A program made the translations under genes and the position numbers. The notes below the pieces were generated by a model, which was not told the DNA's origin, searched no databases, and was given only the letters and a program-made list of their open reading frames with translations. This document shows, piece after piece, positions 33,566-42,734 of a stretch of DNA of 64,000 nucleotides (position 1 is its first letter; each line of letters starts with the position of its first letter). Source of the DNA: Streptomyces sp. NL15-2K (GTDB lineage: Bacteria; Actinomycetota; Actinomycetes; Streptomycetales; Streptomycetaceae). The DNA lies in assembly GCF_030551255.1 (NCBI RefSeq), contig NZ_CP130630.1:10911001-10975000 (forward strand). Reading direction: 5' to 3'.

Positions 33566-34444
33566 TCACTGGGAAGGGGCGGTGTAGAGGGGCAGACGGG
33601 GGTCGACGGGCTGCTCGGGCCAGGTGTCGCGGATCCACGCGTGATCGGGATGGTCGCAGATCAGCCAGGCCCGCTCGGGCTCCGGACCCGCCATGACGTT
33701 CAGGTAGTACATGTGGTGGCCGGGCGCGGCCATGGAGGGCCCGTGCCAGCCGTCGGGGATCAGCACGACGTCGCCGCCGTGCACCTCGGCCAGGACGTCG
33801 GTACCCCGGCCCTGTCCGGACGGGGAGACGCGCTGATAGCCGAAACCGTTCGGGCCGTCGATCTCGAAGTAGTAGATCTCCTCGAGGACGGACTCCTCGC
33901 CGGGGCGGTGCTCGTCGTGCTTGTGCGGCGGGAAGGACGACCAGTTGCCGGCCGGGGTGAGCACCTCGACCGCGATGAGCTTGTCGCACTCGAACGATCC
34001 CGCGGCACCGAAGTTGTTGACCTGCCGGGAGCAGTTCCCGGTCCCGCGCAGTTCCACCGGCACCGACGAAGCCGGTCCGTAGCGGGCCGGCAGCCGGCGG
34101 GTGCAGCGGGCGCCGGTCAGCGCGAAGCGTCCGCCCTCGGGGGCCAGGACGGTCGTACGGGCGTCGCGCGGCGCGTACGCGAAGTCGCTGACGGCGCCGA
34201 ACACGCTGTCGCGGCCGATCAGTTCGAAGGCCGAGTGGCCGAAGTCGTCGGTGCTCGCCACCGTGCAGCCGCCGGTGAGCGGGAGGACGATCCACTCGCT
34301 GTCGCCGGTGTCGAAGGTGTGCGAGCCGCCCGGCGGCAGTTCCAGGATCCGCAGGCTGGAGTGGCCCCAGCCGGCCTTCTCGGGCGTGACGTCCACGACG
34401 TACGGGCCGCCGAGCGCCTTTCCCGCGGGAAGGTGATACGTCAT
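33566..34444 (-). CDS. iolB: 5-deoxy-glucuronate isomerase
   Basis: A 292-residue bicupin protein. The metal-site cupin has FPPHKHDEHRPGEESVLEEIYYFEI, with the His-His-Glu cluster expected for IolB, and the second His further on in DGWHGPSMAAPGHHMYYLNVMAG. It converts 5-deoxyglucuronate into 2-deoxy-5-keto-gluconate, the substrate of IolC. The ATG at 34442-34444 is preceded by GGAGG six bases upstream, so longer upstream forms are rejected. Gaps to the neighbours are 8 and 14 bases. Confidence 0.95.
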   Translation of the reverse strand: MTYHLPAGKALGGPYVVDVTPEKAGWGHSSLRILELPPGGSHTFDTGDSEWIVLPLTGGCTVASTDDFGHSAFELIGRDSVFGAVSDFAYAPRDARTTVLAPEGGRFALTGARCTRRLPARYGPASSVPVELRGTGNCSRQVNNFGAAGSFECDKLIAVEVLTPAGNWSSFPPHKHDEHRPGEESVLEEIYYFEIDGPNGFGYQRVSPSGQGRGTDVLAEVHGGDVVLIPDGWHGPSMAAPGHHMYYLNVMAGPEPERAWLICDHPDHAWIRDTWPEQPVDPRLPLYTAPSQ

Positions 34445-34458
34445 CGTGTGCCTCCGTG

Positions 34459-35337
34459 TCACAACAGGCTTACGGCGGTGTCCACGGCCGTGGCCACATC
34501 GCCCTCGGCCGGGTAGAGCAGCGACCGGCCGACCACCAGACCTCGCACGGTGGGCAGCCCGAGGGTCTTGCGCCAGCGCTCGTACGCCGCCTGCTGGTCG
34601 TCGCCGACCTCGCCGCCGAGCAGCACGGCGGGCAGCGTCGAGGCCGACAGCACCTCGGCCATGTCGTCGGGGTCCTCGGTGACCGGGAGCTTCAGCCACG
34701 TGTGGGCGGAGGTGCCGCCCAGACCCGAGGCGATGGCGATGGAACGGGTGACGGCCTCGGCGGACAGGTCGTTGCGGACCGTACCGTCGATCCGGCGGGA
34801 GATGAACGGCTCGACGAACAGGGGGAGTCGGCGTGCGGCCATGTCGTCGACGGCGCGGGCGGTGGCCTCCAGGGTGGCCAGCGAACCCGGGTCGTCGTAG
34901 TCGATGCGCAGCAGTAGCTTGCCCGCGTCGAAGCGGAGCCGGACGAGGTCCTCGGCGCGGTGGCCGGTGAAGCGGTCGTCCATCTCGAACGCGGCGCCCG
35001 CCAGGCCGCCGCGGTTCATCGATCCCATGACAACCTTGTCATCCAGCGCTCCGAGCAGCAGCAGGTCCTCCAGGATGTCGGCGGTGGCGAGCACCCCGTC
35101 GACACCGGGCCGGGACAGCGCGACGCACAGACGTTCCAGCAGGTCCGCGCGGTCGGCCATGGCGAGCCGCCGGCCGCCGACGCCCAGGGCGCCGCGCGCC
35201 GGATGGTCGGCGGCCACGATCATCAGTCGGCCGCTGTCGCCGATCAGCGGGCGGCGCACCCGGCGCGCGGCGGCCTCGGCGATCGCCTCCGGATGCCGGG
35301 CCCGGACCCTGGTGAGGTCGGGGATGCTGATGCTCAA
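34459..35337 (-). CDS. Class I aldolase-like protein (Cgl0159 family), probable DKGP aldolase
   Basis: A 292-residue TIM-barrel protein. It has LMIVAADHPARGALG at the start, then DGVLATADILEDLLLLGALDDKVVMGSMNRGGL, KLLLRIDYDD, PLFVEPFIS and WLKLPV. This resembles the actinobacterial aldolase family first noted as Cgl0159 in the Corynebacterium inositol cluster. The expected job is cleavage of 2-deoxy-5-keto-gluconate 6-phosphate to malonate semialdehyde and dihydroxyacetone phosphate, as IolJ does in Bacillus. The Lys in LKLPV is a candidate Schiff-base residue. It lies between iolC and iolB. Confidence 0.82.
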   Translation of the reverse strand: MSISIPDLTRVRARHPEAIAEAAARRVRRPLIGDSGRLMIVAADHPARGALGVGGRRLAMADRADLLERLCVALSRPGVDGVLATADILEDLLLLGALDDKVVMGSMNRGGLAGAAFEMDDRFTGHRAEDLVRLRFDAGKLLLRIDYDDPGSLATLEATARAVDDMAARRLPLFVEPFISRRIDGTVRNDLSAEAVTRSIAIASGLGGTSAHTWLKLPVTEDPDDMAEVLSASTLPAVLLGGEVGDDQQAAYERWRKTLGLPTVRGLVVGRSLLYPAEGDVATAVDTAVSLL

Positions 35338-35349
35338 GACAAACTCCGT

Positions 35350-36372
35350 TCAGGCAGTCGTGCTCGGCGCCGGGGCGCTCGGCTCCGCGGCCCGCGTTTG
35401 CGGGGCGCCCGCGAGGAGGTCCTCCACCTCGGACCCGGTCGGCATCGCGGAGGAGCAGGCGAGACGCGAGGCGACGAGGGCACCGGCAGCGTTCGCGTAC
35501 CGCACCGTCCGGTCCAACTCCCAGCCGGAGAGCAGGCCGTGGCACAGCGCTCCGCCGAACGCGTCGCCCGCGCCGAGGCCGTTCACCACCTCGACCGGCA
35601 CCGGCGGTACTTCGGCGGCGGTGCCGTCGCGGCGCACGGCGAGTACCCCCTTCGGCCCCTGCTTCACCACGGCCAGTTCCACACCCGCCGCCAGCAGCGC
35701 CTCGGCGCAGGCGCGCGGTTCGCGGACGCCGGTGGCGACCTCGCACTCGTCGAGGTTGCCGACCGCCACGGTCGTGTGGCGCAGGGCCTCGGCGTAGTAG
35801 GGCCGGGCCTCCTCGGGGTCCTTCCAGGCCGCGTTGCTCCACAGCGCCGGGCGCCAGTCGAGATCGAAGACCGTGATGCCCGACTTGTCGCGTGCCTTGA
35901 GGGCGGCGAGTGTGGCGGACCGGCTCGGCTCCTCGCTCAGACCGGTGCCGGTGATCCAGAAGATCCGGGCCGCGCGGATGGCGAAGTAGTCCAGCTCGTC
36001 GGTGTGTATCTCCAGGTCGGGCGCTTTGGGGCGGCGGTAGAAGTACAGCGGGAAGTCGTCCGGAGGGAAGATCTCGCAGAACGTCACCGGGGTCGGGTAG
36101 GCGTCCACTGGTGTCACCCAGCGGTTGTCGACGCCGAACTCCGTGAGGGTTTCGTGCAGGTAGGCGCCGAAGGGGTCGGCGCCGGTACGGGTGATGACGG
36201 CCGTGGAGCGGCCGAGCCGGGCGGCGGCGACCGCCACGTTCGCGGCCGAGCCCCCGAGAAACTTCCCGAAGGACTCCACGCGCGCCAAGGGCACGTCGGA
36301 CTGCAGCGGGTAGAGATCAACTCCGATCCGGCCCATACTGATCAAGTCGAAGTGCTGGACTGACTCGGCCAT
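35350..36372 (-). CDS. iolC: 5-dehydro-2-deoxygluconokinase (PfkB family)
   Basis: A 340-residue PfkB-type kinase. It starts with DLISMGRIGVDLYPLQSDVPL, has GGSAANVAVAAARLG (substrate-side glycines), and ends with the family motif EVVNGLGAGDAFGGALCHGLL (about residues 265-285), where the Asp of GAGDAF is the catalytic base. It phosphorylates 2-deoxy-5-keto-gluconate for the following aldolase. First gene of the minus-strand iol operon; its -35 (TTGACA at 36457-36452) and -10 (TACACC at 36433-36428) are 18 bp apart. Confidence 0.95.
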   Translation of the reverse strand: MAESVQHFDLISMGRIGVDLYPLQSDVPLARVESFGKFLGGSAANVAVAAARLGRSTAVITRTGADPFGAYLHETLTEFGVDNRWVTPVDAYPTPVTFCEIFPPDDFPLYFYRRPKAPDLEIHTDELDYFAIRAARIFWITGTGLSEEPSRSATLAALKARDKSGITVFDLDWRPALWSNAAWKDPEEARPYYAEALRHTTVAVGNLDECEVATGVREPRACAEALLAAGVELAVVKQGPKGVLAVRRDGTAAEVPPVPVEVVNGLGAGDAFGGALCHGLLSGWELDRTVRYANAAGALVASRLACSSAMPTGSEVEDLLAGAPQTRAAEPSAPAPSTTA

Positions 36373-36671
36373 GCGCGACGCTCCTCGATCCGGGCTGGGT
36401 GCGGGCCCCAGGGCCTGCCGCCTCCCAGGTGTAGGGCGCGGAGGGCGACCGTGTCAATAGTTTGTACTTACATTCGGACCTGCTTGTGAAATGATGTCTT
36501 AACAAAGTATTGACAGCGGGCGCGGCAAGGGATTGGATCCCGTCCCAACGCACAACAGTCGCGTTTGCGGCACAAGACCCGGCCCGCTTAAGCTCCCGGG
36601 CCCCCGGATCCCCGTGATCCCCGCCCCCTTTCCCGACGATTTCACGTCGCACAGTGAGGTGCAGGAACAGA
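36373..36671. promoter_or_regulatory. Divergent promoter of the inositol locus
   Basis: TGTCAATAGTTTGT at 36452-36465 and ACAAAGTATTGACA at 36502-36515 are inverted copies matching at 13 of 14 positions, with centres 50 bp apart. Each carries a consensus TTGACA -35 element: one for iolC (minus, -10 at 36433-36428) and one for the ABC transporter (plus, TTGACA 36510-36515, 17-bp spacer, TTGGAT 36533-36538). The AT-rich core between the arms is unusual for this DNA. The rest of the gap shows nothing clear. Confidence 0.75.
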
Positions 36672-37691
36672 ATGGACCGCTCTTCTCGCTTCCACTCCCG
36701 CGGAGTCGCCCCGGTTGTGGCTCTGGCCGCGGCAGCGGCCCTGACCCTCGCAGGCTGCTCCAGCAGCTCCGGCGGCAAGAAATCCGAGGAGGGGGAAGCG
36801 GGAGCCTCCGCAGGCAAGGCCACCACCCCCCGGATGACCGTCGCCCTGGTCACTCACCAGTCGCCCGGTGACACCTTCTGGGACATCGTTCGCAAGGGCG
36901 CGGAGGCCGCCGCCGCCAAGGACAACATCAAGCTCATCTACTCCGCCGACCCGAACGCGGGCAACCAGGCCAACCTGGTGCAGAACGCGATCGACCAGAA
37001 GGTCGACGGCATCGCGATCACGCTGGCCAAGCCGGACGCCCTGAAGGGCGTCGTGGCCAAGGCGAAGTCCGCGAACATACCCGTGGTCGGCCTCAACTCC
37101 GGTGTGAGCGACTGGCAGAAGCTCGGCCTCATGGAGTTCTTCGGGCAGGACGAGACCGTGGCGGGCGAGGCCCTGGGCAAGCGGCTGAACGAGTCCGGCG
37201 CCAAGAACGCCGTCTGTGTCATCCAGGAGCAGGGCAACATCGGCCTCACCCAGCGCTGCGACGGCGTGAAGAAGACCTTCTCGGGCAAGCTGCAGACGCT
37301 CTTCGTCGACGGCAAGGACATGCCGTCCGTGAAGTCGACGATCACCGCCAAGCTCAGCCAGGACAAGTCCATCGACTACGTCGTCACCCTCGGCGCCCCC
37401 TTCGCGCTGACGGCGGTGCAGTCGCTGTCCGACGCCGGCAGCAAGGCCAAGGTCGCGACCTTCGACCTCAACAAGGACCTGACCAGCGCCATCGAGCAGG
37501 GCACGATCCAGTTCGCCGTCGACCAGCAGCCCTACCTCCAGGGCTACCTGGCGATCGACTCCCTCTGGCTGTACAAGAACAACGGCAACTACAGCGGCGG
37601 TGGTGAGCAGCCGGTGCTGACCGGCCCGGCCTTCGTCGACAAGTCCAATGTCGACGCGGTGGCCAAGTTCGCCGCGAAGGGCACTCGGTGA
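36672..37691 (+). CDS. Sugar ABC transporter substrate-binding lipoprotein
   Basis: A 339-residue periplasmic-binding-protein-like lipoprotein. Signal peptide: SRFHSRGVAPVVALAAAAALTLAGC, lipobox LAGC with Cys at about residue 31. The mature part has the sugar-binding (RbsB-like) fold: ALVTHQSPGDTFWDIVRKG, LIYSADPNAGNQANLVQNAIDQKVDGIAITLA, FGQDETVAGEALG and VATFDLNKDLTSAI. In this context the ligand is probably myo-inositol or a related cyclitol. ATG at 36672 has GCAGGAACAG upstream. It overlaps the permease gene by 4 bases. Confidence 0.92.
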   Translation: MDRSSRFHSRGVAPVVALAAAAALTLAGCSSSSGGKKSEEGEAGASAGKATTPRMTVALVTHQSPGDTFWDIVRKGAEAAAAKDNIKLIYSADPNAGNQANLVQNAIDQKVDGIAITLAKPDALKGVVAKAKSANIPVVGLNSGVSDWQKLGLMEFFGQDETVAGEALGKRLNESGAKNAVCVIQEQGNIGLTQRCDGVKKTFSGKLQTLFVDGKDMPSVKSTITAKLSQDKSIDYVVTLGAPFALTAVQSLSDAGSKAKVATFDLNKDLTSAIEQGTIQFAVDQQPYLQGYLAIDSLWLYKNNGNYSGGGEQPVLTGPAFVDKSNVDAVAKFAAKGTR

Positions 37692-38767
37692 TGAGTATGA
37701 CCCAGCAGGCTGCGCCGGCGGTTGACACGCCGCCGGCTCCCGAACCGAAGGAAACCGACGGCCGCACCTCACAACGCTCCCTGGCGCTGAGGTTGCTCGC
37801 CCGGCCCGAGGTGGGTGTCTTCCTCGGTGCCGTCGCGGTGTACATCTTCTTCCTGATCTCGGCGCCGCCGGTACGTGACGGCAGCTCGATGGCCAACATC
37901 CTCTACCAGTCGTCGACGCTCGGGATCGTGACCATTCCCGTGGCGCTGCTGATGATCGGCGGGGAGTTCGACCTGTCCGCCGGTGTCGGGGTGATCACCT
38001 CGGCGCTCACCGCGAGCATGATCAGCTATCAGCTGACCATGAACGTGTGGATCGGTGTGCTCGTCGCGCTGATCGTGTCGCTGGCGGTCGGTTTCCTCAA
38101 CGGGTGGCTGGTCGTGAAAACCGGGCTGCCGAGCTTCCTGATCACCCTGGGTATGTTCCTGACCTTGCAGGGCGTGAACCTGGCCGTGACCAAGCTGGTC
38201 ACGGGCAACGTGGCCACCGACGACATCAGCGACATGGACGGCTTCGCCCAGGCGCAGAACATCTTCGCCTCGTCGTTCGACATCGGCGGTGTCCAGGTGA
38301 AGATCACGGTCTTCTACTGGCTGGTCTTCGCCGCCCTGGCGACCTGGGTGCTGCTGCGCACCAAGTACGGCAACTGGATCTTCGCCGTCGGCGGCAACAA
38401 GGACAGCGCCCGCGCCGTCGGTGTGCCGGTGGCCTTCACCAAGATCTCCCTGTTCATGCTGGTCGGCGTCGGCGCCTGGTTCGTCGGCATGCACCAGCTG
38501 TTCTCCTTCAACACCGTGCAGTCCGGCGAAGGCGTCGGTATCGAGCTGATCTACATCTCGGCGGCGGTGATCGGCGGCTGTCTGCTGACCGGCGGCGCCG
38601 GCTCGGCGATCGGCCCGGTCTTCGGCGCGTTCATGTTCGGCCTGGTGCAGCAGGGCATCGTCTACGCCGGCTGGAACCCGGACTGGTTCAAGGCCTTCCT
38701 CGGCGTGATGCTCCTCGGCGCCGTCCTCATCAATCAATGGGTCCGGCGCACGGCGACCCGGAGGTGA
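37688..38767 (+). CDS. Sugar ABC transporter permease
   Basis: A 359-residue membrane protein of the RbsC/BPD_transp_2 type. After a Pro-rich cytoplasmic N-terminus come about eight to ten hydrophobic segments, including [55 protein letters not shown] and [20 protein letters not shown] and [14 protein letters not shown] are family marks. The start overlaps the binding-protein stop (ATGA). A second ATG two codons on is equally possible. Confidence 0.93.
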   Translation: MMSMTQQAAPAVDTPPAPEPKETDGRTSQRSLALRLLARPEVGVFLGAVAVYIFFLISAPPVRDGSSMANILYQSSTLGIVTIPVALLMIGGEFDLSAGVGVITSALTASMISYQLTMNVWIGVLVALIVSLAVGFLNGWLVVKTGLPSFLITLGMFLTLQGVNLAVTKLVTGNVATDDISDMDGFAQAQNIFASSFDIGGVQVKITVFYWLVFAALATWVLLRTKYGNWIFAVGGNKDSARAVGVPVAFTKISLFMLVGVGAWFVGMHQLFSFNTVQSGEGVGIELIYISAAVIGGCLLTGGAGSAIGPVFGAFMFGLVQQGIVYAGWNPDWFKAFLGVMLLGAVLINQWVRRTATRR

Positions 38768-38772
38768 CTGGA

Positions 38773-39690
38773 ATGACAAGCAAGGAAACCGGCACCCATG
38801 GCGCCGTCCTCGCGGACGACGCACCCGTGGCCGACAAGGATGCGGCGATCGTCGAGCTGCGTGGAACGGGCAAGTCGTACGGCAACATCCGTGCCCTGCA
38901 CGGTGTGGACCTGAAGGTCTTCGCCAATCAGGTCAGCTGCGTGCTCGGCGACAACGGCGCCGGCAAGTCGACCCTGATCAAGATCATCTCGGGGTTGCAC
39001 CAGCACACCGAGGGCGACTTCCTCGTCGACGGCGAACCGGTGCGTTTCTCCACCCCGCGTGAGGCCCTCGACAAGGGCATCGCCACCGTCTACCAGGACC
39101 TGGCGGTCGTGCCGCTGATGCCGGTGTGGCGCAACTTCTTCCTCGGCTCGGAGAAGACCAAGGGCCCCTGGCCGGTGCGCCGCCTGGACATCGACTGGAT
39201 GAAGAAGACCGCGGACGAAGAGCTGCGCAACATGGGCATCGTCCTCGATGACATGGAGCAGCCGATCGGCACCCTGTCGGGCGGCCAGCGCCAGTGTGTG
39301 GCGATCGCCCGCGCGGTGTACTTCGGCGCCCGGGTGCTGATCCTGGACGAGCCGACCGCCGCCCTGGGCGTGAAGCAGTCGGGCGTGGTGCTGAAGTACA
39401 TCGCCGCCGCCCGCGAGCGCGGTCTCGGGGTCATCTTCATCACCCACAACCCCCACCACGCCTACATGGTCGGCGACCACTTCAGCGTGCTGCGCCTGGG
39501 CACGATGGAGCTGTCCGCCGCCCGTGACCAGATCACGCTGGAGGAGCTGACCAACCACATGGCCGGCGGCACCGAACTCGCCGCCCTCAAGCACGAGCTG
39601 GCACAGGTCCGGGGCGTGGACGTCGAGGAACTCCCCGAAGCGGAAGACCTCACCGTGCCCGCGGCGAGCACCGGCGAAGGGAAGTCCTGA
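38773..39690 (+). CDS. Sugar ABC transporter ATP-binding protein (single ABC domain)
   Basis: A 305-residue ABC ATPase. Walker A is GDNGAGKST (about residue 60), the signature LSGGQRQ, Walker [13 protein letters not shown] and the switch His in FITHNPHH. Many transporters of this sugar class use a fused double ATPase of about 500 residues; this one has a single domain, like FrcA. It starts five bases after the permease stop and energises import of the sugar or cyclitol captured by the lipoprotein. Confidence 0.93.
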   Translation: MTSKETGTHGAVLADDAPVADKDAAIVELRGTGKSYGNIRALHGVDLKVFANQVSCVLGDNGAGKSTLIKIISGLHQHTEGDFLVDGEPVRFSTPREALDKGIATVYQDLAVVPLMPVWRNFFLGSEKTKGPWPVRRLDIDWMKKTADEELRNMGIVLDDMEQPIGTLSGGQRQCVAIARAVYFGARVLILDEPTAALGVKQSGVVLKYIAAARERGLGVIFITHNPHHAYMVGDHFSVLRLGTMELSAARDQITLEELTNHMAGGTELAALKHELAQVRGVDVEELPEAEDLTVPAASTGEGKS

Positions 39691-39691
39691 G

Positions 39692-40594
39692 ATGACCCCT
39701 GCGCTGGACCGCATCCGGGTCGGGTCGGCTCCCGACTCGTGGGGCGTCTGGTTCCCCGACGACCCGCGGCAGGTGCCCTGGGAACGCTTCCTGGACGAGG
39801 TCACCGAGGCCGGCTACCCCTGGATCGAGCTGGGCCCGTACGGCTACCTGCCGACGGACCCGGCCCGGCTCACCGACGAGGTGACCAGGCGGAACCTGAA
39901 GGTCTCCGCGGGCACGGTCTTCACCGGCCTGCACCGCGGCCCCTCGGTCTGGGAGTCCACCTGGGAGCACGTCAGCCAGGTCGCCGCGCTCACCCAGGCC
40001 ATGGGCGCGCGGCACCTGGTGGTGATCCCCTCCTTCTGGCGGGACGACAAGACCGCCGAGATCCTGGAGCCGCCGGAGCTCACCGGCGAGCAGTGGGCCC
40101 ACCTGACCAAGGGCATGGAGCGGCTCGGGCACGAGGTGAAGGAGGCGTACGGCCTCGACATCGTCGTGCACCCGCACGCCGACACCCACATCGACACCGA
40201 GGACCACGTCGAGCGCTTCCTCGACTCGACCGACTCCGACCTGGTCAACCTGTGCCTGGACACCGGGCACTACGCCTACTGCGGCGGGGACAGCGTCAAG
40301 CTCATCGAGACGTACGGCGAACGCATCGGCTATCTGCACCTCAAGCAGGTCGACCCGGAGATCCTCGCCGACGTCGTCAAGAACGAGGTGCCGTTCGGCC
40401 CCGCCGTGCAGCGCGGAGTGATGTGCGAACCGCCGTCCGGCGTACCGGAACTGGAGCCGGTGCTGGTCGCGGCCCAGAAGCTCGGTGTGGACCTGTTCGC
40501 GATCGTCGAGCAGGACATGTACCCCTGCGAGCCGGACAAGCCGCTGCCGATCGCGGTGCGCACCCGCAAGTTCCTGAGGTCCTGCGGCGCCTGA
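39692..40594 (+). CDS. IolE/IolI-like sugar isomerase or inosose dehydratase
   Basis: A 300-residue AP-endonuclease 2-like TIM barrel. [17 protein letters not shown] and [11 protein letters not shown] at the N-terminus resemble inosose dehydratase IolE, and metal ligands are likely in [23 protein letters not shown] and YLHLKQVD. IolE converts 2-keto-myo-inositol to the diketone cleaved by IolD. IolI-type isomerases have the same fold, so the exact reaction is not proven. Starts one base after the ATPase stop. Confidence 0.85.
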   Translation: MTPALDRIRVGSAPDSWGVWFPDDPRQVPWERFLDEVTEAGYPWIELGPYGYLPTDPARLTDEVTRRNLKVSAGTVFTGLHRGPSVWESTWEHVSQVAALTQAMGARHLVVIPSFWRDDKTAEILEPPELTGEQWAHLTKGMERLGHEVKEAYGLDIVVHPHADTHIDTEDHVERFLDSTDSDLVNLCLDTGHYAYCGGDSVKLIETYGERIGYLHLKQVDPEILADVVKNEVPFGPAVQRGVMCEPPSGVPELEPVLVAAQKLGVDLFAIVEQDMYPCEPDKPLPIAVRTRKFLRSCGA

Positions 40595-40616
40595 CGACCC
40601 GAAAGGACGGACGGCC

Positions 40617-41639
40617 ATGACTGAGCGCGCCACCCTGGGAGTCGCAGTCATCGGTACCGGAAGAATGGGCGCCGACCACGTGCGCCGTATCCATCAGGTC
40701 ACCAGCGGAGCCCGGGTGGCCGCCGTCGTGGACGTCGACGCGGAACGCGCCAAACAGGTCGCGGCCCGCGTCGACGGCTGCACCGCCTACACCGACCCGG
40801 CCGCCGCGATGGCGGCGGCCGACGTCGACGCCCTCCTGGTCGCTTCCCCGGGCCCGGCCCACGAGGCCACCCTGCTGGCGGCCTTCGAGCACGACCTGCC
40901 GGTGCTGTGCGAGAAGCCGCTCACCCCCGACGCGGCCTCCGCGCTGCGGGTGCTGGAGGCCGAGCGGAAGCTGGGCCGGCGGCGCGTGCAGGTCGGCTTC
41001 ATGCGGCGCTACGACGCCGAGTACGTCAAGCTCAAGTCCCTCCTGGAGACAGGCCAGTTGGGCAGGCCGCTGATGGTGCACAACCGGCACCGCAACGTGG
41101 CCAGCCCGCCCTTCTTCACCAGCGACATGCTCATCAGCGACTCCGTGGCGCACGAGACGGACGTGACCCGATGGCTGCTCGGCCAGGAGATCACGGCCGT
41201 CACCGTGCTGCGCCCGAGAGCGTCCGCGAACGCGCCGGACGCCTTGCAGGACCCGCAGTTCGTCATCTTCGAGACGGACGGCGGCGCGGTCGTCGACGTG
41301 GAGATCTTCGTCAACTGCGGCTTCGGCTACCAGGTCCAGGCCGAGGTGGTCTGCGAACGCGGCACCGCCCGCATCGGCGACGGCCACGCCCTGGTCACCA
41401 ACATGGCCGGCCGCTGGGGCGGCACCATCGCCCAGGACTTCACCGAGCGCTTCGCCGACGCCTACGACCGCGAGGTCCAGGCCTGGGTCGACGCCACCCG
41501 CGCCGGCGAGGTCACCGGCCCGAGCGTGTGGGACGGCTACGCCGCGGCGGCCGTGTGCGAGGCGGGAGTGCGGGCGCTGGAGGACGGCGGGCGGGTGGCG
41601 GTGGAGCTGGTCGACAAGCCCGCACTGTATGGAGCTTGA
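40617..41639 (+). CDS. Gfo/Idh/MocA oxidoreductase, probable inositol 2-dehydrogenase
   Basis: A 340-residue NAD(P)-dependent oxidoreductase. The Rossmann motif is [17 protein letters not shown], with the family EKP motif in [12 protein letters not shown] (Lys of the catalytic set) and the catalytic Asp/His segment [14 protein letters not shown]. IolG oxidises myo-inositol to 2-keto-myo-inositol, which fits its place after the IolE-like gene and the transporter. Last gene of the plus-strand operon. Substrate range across this family is wide, so scyllo- or other inositols are possible. Confidence 0.85.
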   Translation: MTERATLGVAVIGTGRMGADHVRRIHQVTSGARVAAVVDVDAERAKQVAARVDGCTAYTDPAAAMAAADVDALLVASPGPAHEATLLAAFEHDLPVLCEKPLTPDAASALRVLEAERKLGRRRVQVGFMRRYDAEYVKLKSLLETGQLGRPLMVHNRHRNVASPPFFTSDMLISDSVAHETDVTRWLLGQEITAVTVLRPRASANAPDALQDPQFVIFETDGGAVVDVEIFVNCGFGYQVQAEVVCERGTARIGDGHALVTNMAGRWGGTIAQDFTERFADAYDREVQAWVDATRAGEVTGPSVWDGYAAAAVCEAGVRALEDGGRVAVELVDKPALYGA

Positions 41640-41664
41640 CGGACATCAGTCAGGCGACAGTGCC

Positions 41665-41692
41665 GAGGGCCGGGGGATGGCACCCGGCCCTC
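41665..41692. terminator. Bidirectional terminator between convergent Gfo/Idh genes
   Basis: A perfect 10-bp inverted repeat (GAGGGCCGGG and CCCGGCCCTC) with an 8-base loop lies in the 69-bp gap between two convergent genes. A short pyrimidine run (TCTTC) follows on the plus strand. It is placed to end transcripts from both sides. Confidence 0.75.
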
Positions 41693-41708
41693 TCTTCATG
41701 CCCGCCCG

Positions 41709-42734
41709 TCAGCCCGCGAGTGTCGTGCGCGGTCGCGGCTCGAACCCGGCCGCGCGGTAGCTGTCGTCGATCAGCGACATCGTCGCCAGCGCGTCGTCCG
41801 CGTCCAGCGGCAGCGGGCTGCCTCCGCGCACCCGGTCCGCGAACGCCTCCAACTGGTAGGTGTACGACGACCGCGTACCGAGCCGCTCCGTCCGCTCACC
41901 CTGCTCCTCCGTACGCACCACGACCCGGTCGTCCAGCTGCGGCAGCACGAAGTTCGGCGCGCTCGCCTCACCCCGGGAGCCGATGATCCGGCAGCTCATC
42001 TCCAGTTCGCCGTACGCCATGTGACAGCGCGCGGAACCGGTTGCCCCGTCCGGGAACGCCAGCTCGGCGTCCAGCCATTCGTCGAGCCCCGGCGCCCCCG
42101 CCCGCTCCCCGCCCCGCGCGGAGACGAGCCGCGGTGCGCCGCCCGCCCACGGCGCGAGCATCCGCACCGCGTGCAAGCTGTAGCAGCCGAGATCCATCAG
42201 GGCGCCGCCGGCCAGCGGCAGCGACCAGCGCGGGTCGGAGTCCTCAGGCGCGGGAATCGCCACCAGGGCCTCCATCCGCCGCAACTCCCCGAGTTCGCCC
42301 GAGGCCGCAATCTCGTGCAGGCGCCGGGTGACGGGGTGGAAGAGGTAGTGGAAGCCCTCCATGAAGACGGTGCCCGCCTTCGCGGCCGCCTCCCGCACCT
42401 CGGCGGCCTCCTCGGCGTTGCTCGCCGACGGCTTCTCCGACAGGACGTGCTTGCCCGCCGCGAGCGCGGCGAGGTTCCACGGCCCGTGCAGGCCGTTGGC
42501 GAGCGGGTTGTAGACGGCCTCGACCTCGGGATCGGCGAGCAGATCGGCGTAACTGGCGGCCACCCGCTCCACGCCGTGCGCCGCCGCGAAGGCCTCGGCG
42601 CGGGACCGGTCGCGGGCGGCCACCGCGACGAGGCGATGGCCGCCCGCCCGGGCCGGGTCCACGAGGGCGCGTTCGGTGATGCGTGCCGCGCCCAGTATTC
42701 CTATGCGCAGCGGTTCCCGGTCCGGTTCGCTCAT
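41709..42734 (-). CDS. Gfo/Idh/MocA oxidoreductase (glucose-fructose oxidoreductase-like)
   Basis: A 341-residue oxidoreductase with RIGILGAARITERALVDPA at the N-terminus, VYNPLANGLHGPWNLAALAAGKHVLSEKPSASNA containing the EKP motif, and FMEGFHYLFHPVTRRL, as in dihydrodiol- or xylose-dehydrogenase-like members. The catalytic segment reads GGALMDLGCYSLHAVRML. ATG at 42732-42734 overlaps the stop of the preceding IolG-like gene, so both are co-translated. It is the last gene of a four-gene minus-strand operon beginning with the dioxygenase at 45804. Substrate is unknown. Confidence 0.88.
   Translation of the reverse strand: MSEPDREPLRIGILGAARITERALVDPARAGGHRLVAVAARDRSRAEAFAAAHGVERVAASYADLLADPEVEAVYNPLANGLHGPWNLAALAAGKHVLSEKPSASNAEEAAEVREAAAKAGTVFMEGFHYLFHPVTRRLHEIAASGELGELRRMEALVAIPAPEDSDPRWSLPLAGGALMDLGCYSLHAVRMLAPWAGGAPRLVSARGGERAGAPGLDEWLDAELAFPDGATGSARCHMAYGELEMSCRIIGSRGEASAPNFVLPQLDDRVVVRTEEQGERTERLGTRSSYTYQLEAFADRVRGGSPLPLDADDALATMSLIDDSYRAAGFEPRPRTTLAG

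Noticed and set aside
34446..34699. Longer N-terminus for IolB
   Set aside because: The extra residues overlap the aldolase gene in another frame, and the ATG at 34444 has an excellent ribosome binding site.
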